DNA of 64,000 nt from Dechloromonas sp. TW-R-39-2 (GCF_016864195.1 NZ_CP045202.1:930001-994000); one strand, 5' to 3'. Counted from the first letter of the stretch, positions 8,924-18,682 are shown. The notes: a model not told the origin generated them from the sequence alone. A program made the numbers and translations.

Positions 8924-9460
8924 TTAAAGCGCTCCGGTGTATTCGCCACGTGCCGGATAATCGTTGGCCAGAATGAAGGCAAGTCCGCCCAGCAGATCAG
9001 AGAAATTGGGGCGGGCAAAAGGCATGGTCTGCACATTCCCGTAGTACAGCGTCCCATCGGGGCGAACCATGAATACCCCCGGTTCAGAGAACAGGCTGGG
9101 CTCATCCAGACCGATTGAAGTCTTGCCGCGACTGGACGAAATGTAGAGTCCCCAGGAACGGGCCTTTTCCAGGCTGAGTCCGTAGGCAAAGCGGAGGTGG
9201 CGAGCCTTGATTTTGTCGGCCATGGCTGCCGCTCGCTCGGCATTGTCTGATGAAAGCGCGATGACGCTGACGCCCTGTGCTTCGAACTCGGGAACGAGAC
9301 GTTCCAGTTCGATCAGATATTTGGCGCAAAGTGGGCAATGAAGCCCGCGGTAGAACACGATCAGCGTGAAATTGGCGGCGCTTTCTTTCGCCAGGTCAAA
9401 ATGGCCATGGGCCAGTGTATCAAGTTGAAGTGCCGGGACGGGGTGACGTGGGATGAGCAT
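8924..9460 (-). CDS. peroxiredoxin-like (AhpC/TSA) family protein
   Basis: A 178-aa thioredoxin-fold protein. It has F-Y-R-G-x-H-C-P-L-C near residues 35-44, a CxxC where classical peroxiredoxins have a single peroxidatic cysteine, and a mid-region V-I-A-L-S-S-D. This is the peroxiredoxin-like family seen in many proteobacteria; a thiol-dependent reductase role is likely. The start at 9460 was preferred to 9523, which would leave almost no room for divergent promoters. It is divergent from the AraC-type gene and probably under its control. Confidence 0.8.
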   Translation of the reverse strand: MLIPRHPVPALQLDTLAHGHFDLAKESAANFTLIVFYRGLHCPLCAKYLIELERLVPEFEAQGVSVIALSSDNAERAAAMADKIKARHLRFAYGLSLEKARSWGLYISSSRGKTSIGLDEPSLFSEPGVFMVRPDGTLYYGNVQTMPFARPNFSDLLGGLAFILANDYPARGEYTGAL

Positions 9461-9510
9461 GGCGGTTTCCGGAAGAATGAACGAGGTAGTAGTTTGCGGG
9501 ATTTTTTGCG

Positions 9511-9529
9511 ACAATAAATTCACTATTGT
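9511..9529. promoter_or_regulatory. inverted repeat in the peroxiredoxin/AraC divergent gap
   Basis: ACAATA-N7-TATTGT is a perfect dyad 20 nt before the AraC-type start codon. It is a candidate operator for the regulator or the promoter region of either gene. Confidence 0.35.
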
Positions 9530-9548
9530 TAGCTAATCGTTCATTTTT

Positions 9549-10364
9549 ATGCCGCATCTGGACCGCTTGTCCGCTTTGCTTGCAGGTCTCGCGCCGAAAA
9601 TCCGGCTCTCCAGTCAAGGTGAGCCTGTCTCGGCCGGGGTGCCACTTGATGGCCTGCAACTGCAGTTACTACTTGAAGGCGCGCTGGAACTGACCTGGCA
9701 TGGAGCTTCGACCGAGACCTTGCAAGGGCCGGCCCTGCTTGTCTGGCGAACCAGTCAATTGGTTGCGCTGAAGCCTGTGGCGGTCTTGGGCGAGCATCGG
9801 CAGTTCGGGCTGCAAGCGATCTTCGAGGGGCCAGCGGCGGATTTGCTGCTGGAAGCCTTTGTGCAACCGTTATCGATTCGGCTGGATGCGTGTTGTGTCG
9901 AACTGGAATTGGTTGTGCGTCTGATTGCCGAAGAAATGACTACGCCGCGCTGTGGTCAGCCAGCTATGCTGGCGCGAGCCGGTGAGATGCTGTTCATCGG
10001 CTTGTTGCGCCATCTGGTGGCTAATCCACGGCTACCTTCGGGAATGTTGAATGGCCTGGCCGAGCCGCGGATAGCTCGTGTTTTGGTGGCTATCCACGAG
10101 CAGCCTGCGGCGGCCTGGACGCTGGCTGGACTGGCCGAGCTTGCCGGCATGTCGCGCACAGCATTTGCGTTGCGCTTCCAGACCTTGATGAATGTGGCTC
10201 CAGGCGCCTATTTGACGCGCTTGCGCCTGGCTATCGCGCGGCGCGAAATCGATTTGGGCAATGGTCTGAAGCGTGCTGCACGCGAATCCGGTTACGCCAG
10301 TTCGACGGCCTTGTCGCGGGCCTTGTCGCGTCAGGCCGCAGGCTTGGGCAAGGTCAGCGTATAA
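9549..10364 (+). CDS. AraC family transcriptional regulator with cupin-type N-domain
   Basis: A 271-aa protein. The N-terminal half resembles the AraC-type cupin sensor (residues 1-160) and the C-terminal 100 residues the two-HTH DNA-binding domain: W-T-L-A-G-L-A-E-L-A-G-M-S-R-T-A-F, then P-G-A-Y-L-T-R-L-R-L and A-x-E-S-G-Y-A-S-S-T-A-L-S-R-A. It is divergent from the peroxiredoxin-like gene, an arrangement typical of a local regulator and its target. Its stop codon lies inside the rnpB -10 box. Confidence 0.9.
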   Translation: MPHLDRLSALLAGLAPKIRLSSQGEPVSAGVPLDGLQLQLLLEGALELTWHGASTETLQGPALLVWRTSQLVALKPVAVLGEHRQFGLQAIFEGPAADLLLEAFVQPLSIRLDACCVELELVVRLIAEEMTTPRCGQPAMLARAGEMLFIGLLRHLVANPRLPSGMLNGLAEPRIARVLVAIHEQPAAAWTLAGLAELAGMSRTAFALRFQTLMNVAPGAYLTRLRLAIARREIDLGNGLKRAARESGYASSTALSRALSRQAAGLGKVSV

Positions 10365-10365
10365 T
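10360..10365 (+). promoter_or_regulatory. rnpB -10 box (TATAAT)
   Basis: A perfect TATAAT sits 8 nt before the inferred 5' end of RNase P RNA. Its last bases are the stop codon of the AraC-type gene. No good -35 was found at the usual distance. Confidence 0.6.
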
Positions 10366-10372
10366 CCGCCCC

Positions 10373-10770
10373 GGAAAGTCGGCCAGGCAATCGCTGGACA
10401 CGAAAGTGTCGGGAGGAAAGTCCGGGCTCCATTGGGCAGGATGCCAGCTAACGGCTGGGTGCTATACGGTCGCGAGACGAAAGTTGAGCGACTCAAGGCA
10501 ACGGAAAGTGCAACAGAAAATAAACCGCCGATGGCCCCGCAAGGGGATCAGGTAAGGGCGAAACGGCGAGGTAAGAGCTCACCGCGCTGGCGGTAACGTT
10601 CAGCGGCATGGCAAACCCCATCCGGAGCAAGACCAAATAGGGAAGCTGAGGCGTGGCCCGCGCTGCTTCCGGGTAGGTTGCTTGAGCCTGTCGGTAACGG
10701 CAGGCCTAGAGGAATGATTGCCGAACCCCGCAAGGGGGGAACAGAACCCGGCTTATCGGCCGGCTTTCCA
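10373..10770 (+). ncRNA. rnpB: RNase P RNA, bacterial class A
   Basis: This is the catalytic RNA that matures tRNA 5' ends. Conserved blocks are present in order: GGAGGAAAGTCCGGGCTCC near 10413-10431, CAGGATGCCAGCTAACGGCTGGG, AGTGCAACAGAAAA, AAACCGCCGATGGCCC, GATCAGGTAAGGG, GGTAAGAGCTCACCGCG, CCGGAGCAAGACCAAATAGG, GTAGGTTGCTTGAGCC, and the 3' ACAGAACCCGGCTTATCGG. The ends were set by analogy with E. coli rnpB and may be off by a few bases. No intrinsic terminator with a U-run was seen just after it. Confidence 0.95.
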
Positions 10771-10792
10771 CTCACACCCCTGTTTTATCTGC

Positions 10793-13700
10793 TCAGAACT
10801 CGGCCCATTCATCTTCCTGGAGGGCGGCGGGCAAGGCACGAACGGTTGGGCGGCGAGGTGCCGCTACCGGCGCTCGTTGTACATGAGCCAGTTTGGGGCT
10901 CGGTTTGCCATCGGCGGCGGAAAGCTTGAAGCGACCCAGCGTGTCGGCCAGGACGCCGGCTTGCTCTTCAAGCGCCTCGGCCGCTGCTGCCGCTTGCTCA
11001 ACGAGCGCCGCATTCTGCTGGGTGGCTTCGTCCATCTGGCTCACGGCATTGGTCACCTGATCGATCCCGGTGCTTTGCTCCTTGCTGGCCTCGGCGATAT
11101 TGGTCACCAGATCTGCAACCTGCTGGAACGAGATGACCATGCTGTTCATGGTTTCGCCGGTTTCCCGTACCAGGCTGACGCCGCCATCGACCTTGGTGAC
11201 CGATTCCGAAATGAGGCCGCGAATTTCCTTGGCGGCTTGCCCGCTGCGTTGGGCCAGGTTGCGCACTTCGGTGGCCACGACGGCAAAGCCGCGCCCTTGT
11301 TCGCCGGCGCGAGCCGCCTCGACCGCTGCGTTGAGCGCAAGAATGTTGGTTTGAAAGGCGATGCTGTCGATGACGCCGATGATGTCGGCAATCTTGTGCG
11401 AGCTTTTCTGGATGTCGCTCATGGTGGCAACCACTCGACCGACCATCTCGCCGCTCTGCGACGCAATCTGGTTGGCGTTGCTGGCCAGTCGGTGGGCCTG
11501 ATTGGCACTATCGGCGTTTTGCCGGACGGTGGTGTTGAGTTCCTCCATCGAGCTGGCGGTTTCTTCCAGACTGCTGGCTTGCTCTTCGGTGCGGCGCGAA
11601 AGATCGTTGTTGCCGCTGGCGATTTCCTGCGAGGCCAGATTGATCGCGTCGCCAGCCTCCTTGATTTGACCGACGATCTCTTTCAGTCGGCTCACAGTGG
11701 TGTTGGTGTCGGTTTTCAGTTCACCAAAAACACCGTGGTAATCCGAAGCGATCTGGCGGGTCAGATCGCCCGCTGCAATCGATGAGAGCACCGAGGAAAG
11801 TTCGTTCAAGGCACTTTCGCCATTGCTCAGCAGTTTGTTGATCAGGGCTTCGACCTGGGTGAAGAAGGCTTCCTTGCTGGCTAGGTCGAGGCGCACCGAG
11901 AAATTGCCGTCAGCCGCCTGCTGGATGACTTCGGTCAGTTTGGTCTCGGCATTCAACTGATCCGTAATGTCCAGCCATTCGCCGACCGAGCCAAGGCGCT
12001 CGCCGGCATCGCTGATGACCGGGGTTGTGGTTACCCGATAGGTCCGGCTGCCCAGTACCATTTGTGTCTGGGCGCTGCTCGACAGGTTGCGCAGCCGTTG
12101 TCGGGCGGCATGCGGGTCGGCGTAAAGACGACAGACGTCGTAGCCGATCAGTTTTTCCGGGTCGAAGGTCGGGTCCATCTTCCTGAAGGCGGCCGCATCA
12201 GCGCTGAAGGTCTTGTGCAGCGCATGGTTGATATAAAGGACGGTACCTTCGTTATCGGCAATACGAACATTGGTCGCGACGTTGTCCAGGCCGATCTTGA
12301 TGCGTGTCATTTCATCGGCCTGGCGACGTGCCTCGGAGACTTCGAAGCCCATCCGGTTTTGCATGCTTTCCAGACCTTGCATGACCTTGCCCAGTTCGTC
12401 ATGGGTCGAAATGTCGATGACCGAATCGTAGCGGCCCGTGGATAGGGCATGCAGGCAATCGAGCGAGGCGTTGAGGCGGCGGACAACGACCTGGCGCGAA
12501 ATCCAGAGCATGATCAGGGTCAGTGCCGTGACGACCAGGGCGCCGGCGATGATCAGGCTGATGTAGAGGCGTTTCGAAACCTGGTCGAATTCGTCGAGAT
12601 AGGTGCCCCCGCCGATCAGCAGGTTCCATTTGGCCAGGGTTTGGAAGGCAACGATTTTTTCGCGCGTTGCTGTTTCACCCAGTTCGGTGTTTTGCCATGG
12701 GTAGCGAATCGTCCCTTCGCGGCGCTCCAGCATTTCGCGGATGAAGGCGTGGCCGCCGGCATCCTTGGATTCCAGCACATTGCTGCCTTCCTTGGCCGGG
12801 TGGATGAACAACTCACCCAGGCGTTTTCCGGGTTGGGCGTCGATGACGTAGACGTAACCGGATTGCCCGATCCTGATTGCCTTGATGCGATCACGCAGGG
12901 TGGTCATTTCCTGGGTGATGAAATAGCCGATGCCGAATGCCCCGATGACTTTTCCGTTTTCATCCTTGATCGGCTTCAGGGCGGAAACACGGTCCTTGCC
13001 CTGGCTGGTCGTACGCCCGATATAGGTTTTGCCGGCAAGAAGCTGTTCTGTTGCCGGGCTTTCCTTGTCGAGCGCCGTGAGAATCACCCGTTCGCCCTTG
13101 TCGTTTTTCTGCGAGGTGGCGATCCGGACAAATTCGTTGCCGCGCCGTACCAGCACCGTGGCGGTCGGACCGTGGGTGATTCTAGCGAAAGCATCTTCTT
13201 CATCATGGCGGTCGTTGACCACGATCTTGTTGTGGCGCAGCAGCGGAACCGTGCCGTTACCTTCGTCGACCGTGAAACTTCCGCTATAGCGCGCGGCATA
13301 GATGTCGAGCAGGCGACTTGCTTCGCGTTCGACCGCATCGACCGTGCTTTCCATCATGGCATGCACTAGTTGGACGCGTTGCTTCAAATCATCTTCGCCG
13401 GCTGCACTGAGTTGCTGCTTGATTTGCTGGCCGACAAAGAAGGTTGTCGCGGCCATCACAAGCAGTAGCGCAGCAATGCTCGGGAGCAGAAAACGCAGGG
13501 AAATCGGCATGTGCGACAGGCGGTCTTTCCAGGTTGCGAGCAGGCCGGTGCTGGCCAGTTTGCCGTGCGCAATCGTCTTGCCCGGCATGCGCCCTTCGCG
13601 GAGTGCCTGGTACGCCTGGTGGCTTGCCTCAATCGCCGCCTGGCTGGCCCGGCGGCGTACCGACAGGTAGCCGGTGACTTGCCCATCCTCCAGCACCGGG

Positions 13701-13999
13701 GAGACATGTGCTTCGACCCAGTAGTGATCGCCGTTCTTGCAGCGGTTCTTGACCAGCCCGATCCATGGGCGTCCGGCTTTCAGGTCGCGCCAGAGATCGG
13801 CAAAGGCGGCCTCCGGCATGTCGGGGTGGCGAACGATATTGTGGGCTTGGCCGATCAGTTCCTGTTCAGAGAAACCGCTGATCTCGACAAAATCCTTGTT
13901 GATGTAAGTGATTCGCCCTTTCAGGTCTGTCTTTGAAACAATCCGATGCTGATCGGTAATCGCGATTTCTCTGTGGGTGACCGGAAGATTGGTGCGCAT
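10793..13999 (-). CDS. large methyl-accepting chemotaxis protein with PAS, Cache and CheR-docking tail
   Basis: A 1068-aa receptor. In order: an Aer-like PAS domain (about 15-115, with F-V-E-I-S-G-F and N-I-V-R-H-P-D-M-P), TM1 (170-190), a large periplasmic Cache region (about 200-490), TM2 (about 500-522), HAMP, a second PAS, then the methyl-accepting signalling domain. The hairpin tip shows [20 protein letters not shown]. The last five residues E-W-A-E-F fit the CheR/CheB tether pattern. The start at 13999 was chosen because it begins right before the Aer-type PAS; 39 more codons upstream are possible. Signal unknown; redox or energy state plus a small molecule is a reasonable inference. 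Confidence 0.93.
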   Translation of the reverse strand: MRTNLPVTHREIAITDQHRIVSKTDLKGRITYINKDFVEISGFSEQELIGQAHNIVRHPDMPEAAFADLWRDLKAGRPWIGLVKNRCKNGDHYWVEAHVSPVLEDGQVTGYLSVRRRASQAAIEASHQAYQALREGRMPGKTIAHGKLASTGLLATWKDRLSHMPISLRFLLPSIAALLLVMAATTFFVGQQIKQQLSAAGEDDLKQRVQLVHAMMESTVDAVEREASRLLDIYAARYSGSFTVDEGNGTVPLLRHNKIVVNDRHDEEDAFARITHGPTATVLVRRGNEFVRIATSQKNDKGERVILTALDKESPATEQLLAGKTYIGRTTSQGKDRVSALKPIKDENGKVIGAFGIGYFITQEMTTLRDRIKAIRIGQSGYVYVIDAQPGKRLGELFIHPAKEGSNVLESKDAGGHAFIREMLERREGTIRYPWQNTELGETATREKIVAFQTLAKWNLLIGGGTYLDEFDQVSKRLYISLIIAGALVVTALTLIMLWISRQVVVRRLNASLDCLHALSTGRYDSVIDISTHDELGKVMQGLESMQNRMGFEVSEARRQADEMTRIKIGLDNVATNVRIADNEGTVLYINHALHKTFSADAAAFRKMDPTFDPEKLIGYDVCRLYADPHAARQRLRNLSSSAQTQMVLGSRTYRVTTTPVISDAGERLGSVGEWLDITDQLNAETKLTEVIQQAADGNFSVRLDLASKEAFFTQVEALINKLLSNGESALNELSSVLSSIAAGDLTRQIASDYHGVFGELKTDTNTTVSRLKEIVGQIKEAGDAINLASQEIASGNNDLSRRTEEQASSLEETASSMEELNTTVRQNADSANQAHRLASNANQIASQSGEMVGRVVATMSDIQKSSHKIADIIGVIDSIAFQTNILALNAAVEAARAGEQGRGFAVVATEVRNLAQRSGQAAKEIRGLISESVTKVDGGVSLVRETGETMNSMVISFQQVADLVTNIAEASKEQSTGIDQVTNAVSQMDEATQQNAALVEQAAAAAEALEEQAGVLADTLGRFKLSAADGKPSPKLAHVQRAPVAAPRRPTVRALPAALQEDEWAEF

Positions 14000-14154
14000 T
14001 TTTATCGAGTTAGAATGGATCGGGCTGGCACAGGTTACCTGAGTTTTGCCCAATTCAATACTCTTGTTCGAGTTCCGGGAATCACCGCCACCACATTGTT
14101 GGCAGCTTTCGGCCAAGGCTGCGCAGCCGTTTGTTTTCTCCCCTACAATGCGGC

Positions 14155-15297
14155 ATGACCGAGACTAACTTTCCTGTCGCGCGCTGGCTTGAAGACGGTG
14201 TTGAACACGCTGTCCGCTGGCGTTCCGAGGCGGCCTTGCCTCCCCCTGAATGCATCGTGCCGGGGGACGATACGATAACGGCCGATGCAGCCTACCGCCT
14301 TGCCGTTCAGGGAACGGCGATTCTCTGGCGGGGCGATTACCAGAACGCGCGTAATTTGCTGCAGGCGCTGGCCCGGCGGGCTGACCGCAAACCACGTGAA
14401 GGTGCAACCAAAAAGCCGCTGACGCTGGCCGAGGCATTTGAACAGCATCGGCAGAATCAGGGGCGGCGAGCCGCTATCCTGGCCTCCGTGCTGGTGCCTT
14501 TGCGGGCCGATTATTCAATTGCACTGCGCCGCGGGCAGGATGTGCGTGACGCTTGCCGCGCCGCATTGGGGCCGGAAAGCGGCGACTCGCTGATTTCCCT
14601 GCGTGGCTTGCTGGCGCTGGTCAGCGCCTGGGAGTGGCGCAAGAAAGGCGCGCTGGTGCCGGCGCTCGGGGCTCGGATTCATCCGCATTTCGGTGTTTTT
14701 TCGCCGGTGCGTGGCGAGTACGTCGACTTGCTGGCCAAAGCGCCACTGCCAGCCGGGTGTCAGCTGGCTTTCGATATTGGTACCGGCTCCGGTGTTCTGG
14801 CTTGCGTGCTTGCTCGTCGCGGCATTGCGCGCGTTGTCGCCACCGATATGGATGAGCGTGCGTTGGCCTGCGCCAGTGGAAATGCCCAAAATCTCGGGTT
14901 GACCGCAGCAGTCGAGGTGTTGAAGGCCGATCTTTTTCCGGCTGGACGTGCGCCGCTGATTGTCTGCAATCCGCCCTGGGTGCCGGCTCAGCCGAGTTCG
15001 CCGGTCGAGTATGCGGTTTACGATCCCGATTCGCAGATGTTGCGCGGTTTCCTGAATGGCTTGGCAGCGCATCTGGCGCCGGGCGGCGAGGGGTGGCTGA
15101 TCATTTCCGATCTGGCGGAACACCTTGGCCTGCGTTCTCGCGAGCAGTTGCTGGGCTGGATTGCCGCCGCCGGGCTGAAAGTGCTCGGCCGCCTCGATAC
15201 CCGCCCGAAGCACCCCAAGGCGCGCGACCCGAATGATCCTTTACATGCGGCTCGTGCAGCCGAGATTACTTCGCTGTGGCGGCTTGGTGCGGCATGA
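14155..15297 (+). CDS. class I SAM-dependent methyltransferase (HemK/PrmC-like core)
   Basis: A 380-aa protein. The N-terminal half is an uncharacterised helical region. The C-terminal half is a methyltransferase fold with [11 protein letters not shown] near 204-214 and the N-P-P-W motif typical of enzymes that methylate amide or exocyclic nitrogens. The substrate is unknown; a protein glutamine or a nucleic acid base is likely from NPPW. It starts 156 nt from the divergent chemoreceptor start. Confidence 0.85.
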   Translation: MTETNFPVARWLEDGVEHAVRWRSEAALPPPECIVPGDDTITADAAYRLAVQGTAILWRGDYQNARNLLQALARRADRKPREGATKKPLTLAEAFEQHRQNQGRRAAILASVLVPLRADYSIALRRGQDVRDACRAALGPESGDSLISLRGLLALVSAWEWRKKGALVPALGARIHPHFGVFSPVRGEYVDLLAKAPLPAGCQLAFDIGTGSGVLACVLARRGIARVVATDMDERALACASGNAQNLGLTAAVEVLKADLFPAGRAPLIVCNPPWVPAQPSSPVEYAVYDPDSQMLRGFLNGLAAHLAPGGEGWLIISDLAEHLGLRSREQLLGWIAAAGLKVLGRLDTRPKHPKARDPNDPLHAARAAEITSLWRLGAA

Positions 15298-15309
15298 TTT
15301 TGTGCTGGC

Positions 15310-15338
15310 GGGAATAAAAACAGCCCGCCTGCCGTTTA
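15310..15338 (+). promoter_or_regulatory. candidate ECF-sigma promoter for the lipoprotein-sigma-antisigma operon
   Basis: GGGAATAAA (15310-15318) and CCGTTTA (15332-15338) give GGAAT-N17-CGTT, the general shape of an ECF promoter with a GGAA -35 element. It sits 37-65 nt before the lipoprotein start, so the sigma factor may drive its own operon. The -35 region also overlaps a GGCGGG-N11-CCCGCC inverted repeat. Confidence 0.4.
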
Positions 15339-15374
15339 TCCCGGTGTAGCCCCCAAAAACACACGGAGATGATC

Positions 15375-15761
15375 ATGAACACGAAAAAACTGATGTGCGC
15401 CTTGTCCGTCCCGATCTGGTTGACGGCTTGCTCGGTTCTCGACGCTCGTCCTGGCGCGCCGGTGATGGTGGCCAATGGCGTGTTGACCGGCAGCACGGGC
15501 ATGACGCTCTATACCTTCGATAAAGATCCGGTCGGGAGCGGCAAGTCGGTCTGCAACGGTCCCTGCGCCGGCAATTGGCCGCCGCTGTATGCGGCCGAAG
15601 GTGAAGTCGCCGGCGGTGACTACAGCCTGGTCAGTCGCGATGACGGAAAGAAACAGTGGGCCTTGAAAGGCAAGCCGCTGTACTACTGGGTCAAGGACCA
15701 GAAACCGGGTGATATGACCGGCGATGGCTTCAATAACGCCTGGCGTGTTGTCCGACCCTGA
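15375..15761 (+). CDS. lipoprotein with Y-x4-D repeats (COG4315 type)
   Basis: A 128-aa protein with a signal and lipobox L-T-A-C (C near residue 19). The mature part has two copies of the secreted Y-x4-D pattern: L-Y-T-F-D-K-D with a C-N-G-P-C-A-G-N-W-P-P motif, and L-Y-Y-W-V-K-D with G-D-M-T-G-D-G. Family members are of unknown function and often accompany ECF sigma factors. The start at 15375 has GGAG 6 nt upstream; an ATG at 15369 is less well placed. Confidence 0.88.
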   Translation: MNTKKLMCALSVPIWLTACSVLDARPGAPVMVANGVLTGSTGMTLYTFDKDPVGSGKSVCNGPCAGNWPPLYAAEGEVAGGDYSLVSRDDGKKQWALKGKPLYYWVKDQKPGDMTGDGFNNAWRVVRP

Positions 15762-15770
15762 GTCGAATCT

Positions 15771-16271
15771 GTGGACAGCCGCGCGATCCTTACCGAACTG
15801 CCCCGTCTGCGCCGTTACGCACGGGCCATGTTGCACGATCGTGCGGCCGCCGATGATCTGGTGCAGGACACGCTGGAACGTGCCTGGTCGCGGTTGGCAC
15901 AGTGGCGGGCCGGCAGTGATTTGCGAGCCTGGCTGTTCAGCATCATGCACAACTTGCGGGTCGATCAATTGCGCCGGCCCGCATTGCCGACCGATTCGAT
16001 CGACGATGCCGCGCATGAGGTGGCGACGCGTCCGACCCAAACCGACAAACTTGAAGTGATGGATATTGCCGCGGCACTGCAACTGTTGCCTGACGAACAG
16101 CGTGAAATCTTGCTGCTCATCGCCCTGGAGGAGATGAGTTATGCCGAGATTTCGGCATCGCTGAATATTCCATTGGGCACGGTCATGTCGCGCTTGTCGC
16201 GCGGTCGCGAGCGCTTGCGTTTGCTGATGGCCGGCGATATGCCGGGAGGCGCCTTGAGGCTGGTGCGATGA
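15771..16271 (+). CDS. ECF RNA polymerase sigma factor
   Basis: A 166-aa sigma-70 family protein. Region 2 spans about 8-70 (A-D-D-L-V-Q-D-T-L-E-R-A-W) and region 4 spans 100-155 (L-P-D-E-Q-R-E-I-L-L-L, then Y-A-E-I-S-A-S-L-N-I-P-L-G-T-V-M-S-R-L-S-R-G-R). It starts with GTG 9 nt after the lipoprotein and overlaps the anti-sigma gene by ATGA. The gene order indicates that its activity is held by the downstream membrane protein. Confidence 0.95.
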   Translation: MDSRAILTELPRLRRYARAMLHDRAAADDLVQDTLERAWSRLAQWRAGSDLRAWLFSIMHNLRVDQLRRPALPTDSIDDAAHEVATRPTQTDKLEVMDIAAALQLLPDEQREILLLIALEEMSYAEISASLNIPLGTVMSRLSRGRERLRLLMAGDMPGGALRLVR

Positions 16272-17071
16272 AGACGGATTCAATACACGAAAGCGAAGTG
16301 CTCGCTTATGTCGACGGTGCTTTACCCGAGTCCCGGCGTCAGGCGGTCGAGGCTTATCTGGCGGCCAGTCCGGAGGAAGCGGAGCGTGTCCGGCTTTATC
16401 GGGCTCAGAACCAGGCGCTCAAGGCCTTGTTTGATCCGGTACTCGACGAGCCTGTGCCAGCACATTTGCGGGCATTGAGCGAGCCGGCGGTTGCTGCGGT
16501 CGACCTCGCCAAGCCCTCGTTTTTGACGCGCTGGTCGCTTGATCGCATCGCGGCCGGCTTGCTGATTGCTGCACTCGGCGGTCTCGGCGGCTGGCTGGGG
16601 CATGCCCAGTATCGGGCGACGGAATTGAGCGCCCAGGCGGTGCCGTTGCCACGTCAGGCGGCTGTTGCCCACGTTGTTTACAGCCCGGATGTGCGGCGTC
16701 CGGTCGAGGTTGCGGCGGAGCAGGAGGAGCAGCTGGTCAAGTGGCTGTCGAAGCGCTTGGGCAAGCCGGTCCAGCCCCCGAAGCTGGGCAACCTGGGGTA
16801 CGAATTGATCGGTGGACGTCTGTTGCCGGGGAATAGCGGGCCGGTCGCCCAGTTCATGTATCAGGAGGCCAGCGGCCAGCGTCTGACCTTGTATGTCACG
16901 ACCGAAAGCCAGGCCCGGCACGACACCGGTTTCCGCTTTGCCGAGGAGGGGGCGGTCAACGTCTTTTACTGGGTTGATGGGCAGTTCGGTTATGCCTTGT
17001 CGGGCGGGATTGCCAAGGGCGATCTGGCCCGCATTGCGACGGCTGTTTATGATCAGCTGGAGAAAAAATAG
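16268..17071 (+). CDS. membrane anti-sigma factor
   Basis: A 267-aa protein. Residues 1-60 resemble a short anti-sigma N-terminus (L-A-Y-V-D-G-A-L-P-E-S-R-R, the pattern of RseA-like/transmembrane regulators, without the ZAS zinc motif HxxxCxxC). One transmembrane helix lies near 92-110 and a periplasmic domain follows. Its start overlaps the sigma gene, so the two are made together. The periplasmic part presumably senses the signal; the signal is unknown. Confidence 0.88.
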   Translation: MKTDSIHESEVLAYVDGALPESRRQAVEAYLAASPEEAERVRLYRAQNQALKALFDPVLDEPVPAHLRALSEPAVAAVDLAKPSFLTRWSLDRIAAGLLIAALGGLGGWLGHAQYRATELSAQAVPLPRQAAVAHVVYSPDVRRPVEVAAEQEEQLVKWLSKRLGKPVQPPKLGNLGYELIGGRLLPGNSGPVAQFMYQEASGQRLTLYVTTESQARHDTGFRFAEEGAVNVFYWVDGQFGYALSGGIAKGDLARIATAVYDQLEKK

Positions 17072-17129
17072 GGTTGCCGATGCGGGTGGTGGTTTTGGAG
17101 GTTGCAGCCCCGTTGACCGCAGCACTCTT

Positions 17130-17975
17130 TCAGCGTGGGCTCAGGCCGAGACGTCGGGTTTCCAGCGGCACCGGTTCGCGGCCAAGCCATTTCTGGTGAA
17201 TCCGCCCGAAAGTCCCATCCTGCTTCATGTCGCGTAGCGTCTTTTCCCAGGCGTTGATTGTCTGGCTGTTGGTGCCGGGCGAGAAAGCCAGATAGAGCTC
17301 AAGGCTGTCGAGTGTCATCACCGGTTCGACATCGTCGATCGAATAGCCGGCCTCCTTGAGTATGGCTGGAATTGCCAGGCTGCCGTCGACCCACATTTCG
17401 ACCCGTCCGCGCATCAGCATGTTGGCCGTGATTTGCGGTGTCGCAGCCAGCTCAATGGCCGTAAATCCCTGGATTTCCGCCGTTTTCGCGAAAATGCTGT
17501 GGCGGTAGGTGCTGATCGGCAGTTTGTGAATGGCATCGCCCTGGGCGATCAGTCGGGCGGCATTGCCCTTGCGCGTGAATACTTGTGTCTTGGCAATGGC
17601 AATCGGGCCAAGCAGAGTCATCAGTTTTTCCCGCTCATCACTGCGCCCGATCGTGAACAGCATGATATTGGGGGTTGAAAGGAGCAGTGAGTAAGCCCGG
17701 GCAAATGGCACGATGGCGATGGCTTGCGGATTGCCAAGGCGTGCTTGAATTGCGTTGACGACCTCGACAGCCATGCCGTCTGGCACTTTGTTGTTCGAAA
17801 ATGTGATCGGTGGCCATTCCTCGCTCAGAATGGTCAGTTCGGTTGCCATGGCGCCGCTGATGCATGCCAGCGCCAGCGCAACAAAGGCCAGTTGCTTGCG
17901 GAAAGTGCAGAGAGCGGCAGAACGAGGTTTCAAGGTGCGAGCATCTGGTGCAATCGATTGCTCAATGTTGCACAA
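17130..17975 (-). CDS. periplasmic solute-binding protein (SBP family 3-like)
   Basis: Up to 281 aa. A signal peptide (hydrophobic core F-V-A-L-A-L-A-C-I-S-G-A-M-A) is followed by a two-lobe binding domain starting at about residue 45 (L-T-I-L-S-E-E-W-P-P-I-T-F). No ABC permease genes adjoin it, so it is an orphan binding protein. The 5' end is uncertain: a TTG at 17975 gives a long leader, and a TTG at 17933 would place the signal peptide at the N-terminus. Neither has a strong Shine-Dalgarno. Confidence 0.8.
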   Translation of the reverse strand: MCNIEQSIAPDARTLKPRSAALCTFRKQLAFVALALACISGAMATELTILSEEWPPITFSNNKVPDGMAVEVVNAIQARLGNPQAIAIVPFARAYSLLLSTPNIMLFTIGRSDEREKLMTLLGPIAIAKTQVFTRKGNAARLIAQGDAIHKLPISTYRHSIFAKTAEIQGFTAIELAATPQITANMLMRGRVEMWVDGSLAIPAILKEAGYSIDDVEPVMTLDSLELYLAFSPGTNSQTINAWEKTLRDMKQDGTFGRIHQKWLGREPVPLETRRLGLSPR

Positions 17976-18104
17976 ACAGCTTGCCAGGTCAAAGGGCTGT
18001 GTTGATTAATCGTTGCTGTGAATTGCCGGTTTGTCTGGCAGAAGGCGGGCTTCTTTCGCCGGTCGGCTATTATTCGCAACCTCAACTGTTCATGGGGGCC
18101 GCTT

Positions 18105-18359
18105 GTGCATTCGCTCAATCGCCATCAACCGATATTGCTCGGCATGCTGTGCATCGTATTGCTCGCACCCGGGGCGTGTGCCTTACGCCAGTCGTGGCAT
18201 TGGGAAAAGGCCGGGGCCAGTAATGAGCTTTATGAGTTCGACTTGCAGCAATGCAAGGCCAAGACTTATGCCGGATCATCCGGTGCAGTGACCAACGAAA
18301 CCGTGCGCCGCATGTTTTCCTGCATGGAAAGCCGGGGCTGGCGCAAGGTTCAGGACTAG
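18105..18359 (+). CDS. small exported protein, unknown function
   Basis: An 84-aa protein starting at GTG with GGGGG upstream. Hydrophobic residues 9-24 end in L-A-P-G-A-C, a possible lipobox. The short mature domain has two cysteines (Q-C-K and S-C-M-E-S-R-G-W). The end, F-S-C-M-E-x-R-G-W, is common in small proteobacterial envelope proteins. An in-frame GTG at 18018 would give 113 aa but with no signal peptide at the start. Confidence 0.55.
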   Translation: MHSLNRHQPILLGMLCIVLLAPGACALRQSWHWEKAGASNELYEFDLQQCKAKTYAGSSGAVTNETVRRMFSCMESRGWRKVQD

Positions 18360-18392
18360 GAACAGCCGCCGTATTTTCCTGATCGCCCTATG

Positions 18393-18417
18393 AAAAACCC
18401 CGGCATCATGGCCGGGG
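18393..18417 (-). terminator. intrinsic terminator of the DUF465 gene
   Basis: On the minus strand CCCCGGC-N6-GCCGGGG is followed by five T. It lies 47 nt past the DUF465 stop codon. Confidence 0.75.
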
Positions 18418-18463
18418 CTACAGTGTGCGACGTGTTGCGGTCGACGACCGCAGAAGCTGTATT

Positions 18464-18682
18464 TCAGGCGGCGCTGGCTTTGCGCAACAAGCCGTAAACC
18501 TCATCCTTGAGCGACAGCTTTTCCTTCTTCAGTACTTCGATTTCATCGTGCGTCGCCGGCTCCAGGCGAGCTTCCATATTCTTGATCTTCTGATCCAGCT
18601 CGTTGTGCTTGTCGAAGACGTTGAGGAAGTGGCGGTCAGTCGTCTTGAGTTGGGTAATCAGATCGCGGTATTCGGGAAACAT
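18464..18682 (-). CDS. YdcH/DUF465 small coiled-coil protein
   Basis: A 72-aa helical protein with the family signature M-F-P-E-Y-R-D-L-I at the start, F-x-x-x-F-D-K-H-N-E-L-D-x-K-I near 20-36 and L-K-K-E-K-L-x-L-K-D-E-V near 53-64. Function is not established. The start at 18682 has GGAG 7 nt upstream; further in-frame sequence to 18736 is not needed. Confidence 0.9.
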   Translation of the reverse strand: MFPEYRDLITQLKTTDRHFLNVFDKHNELDQKIKNMEARLEPATHDEIEVLKKEKLSLKDEVYGLLRKASAA

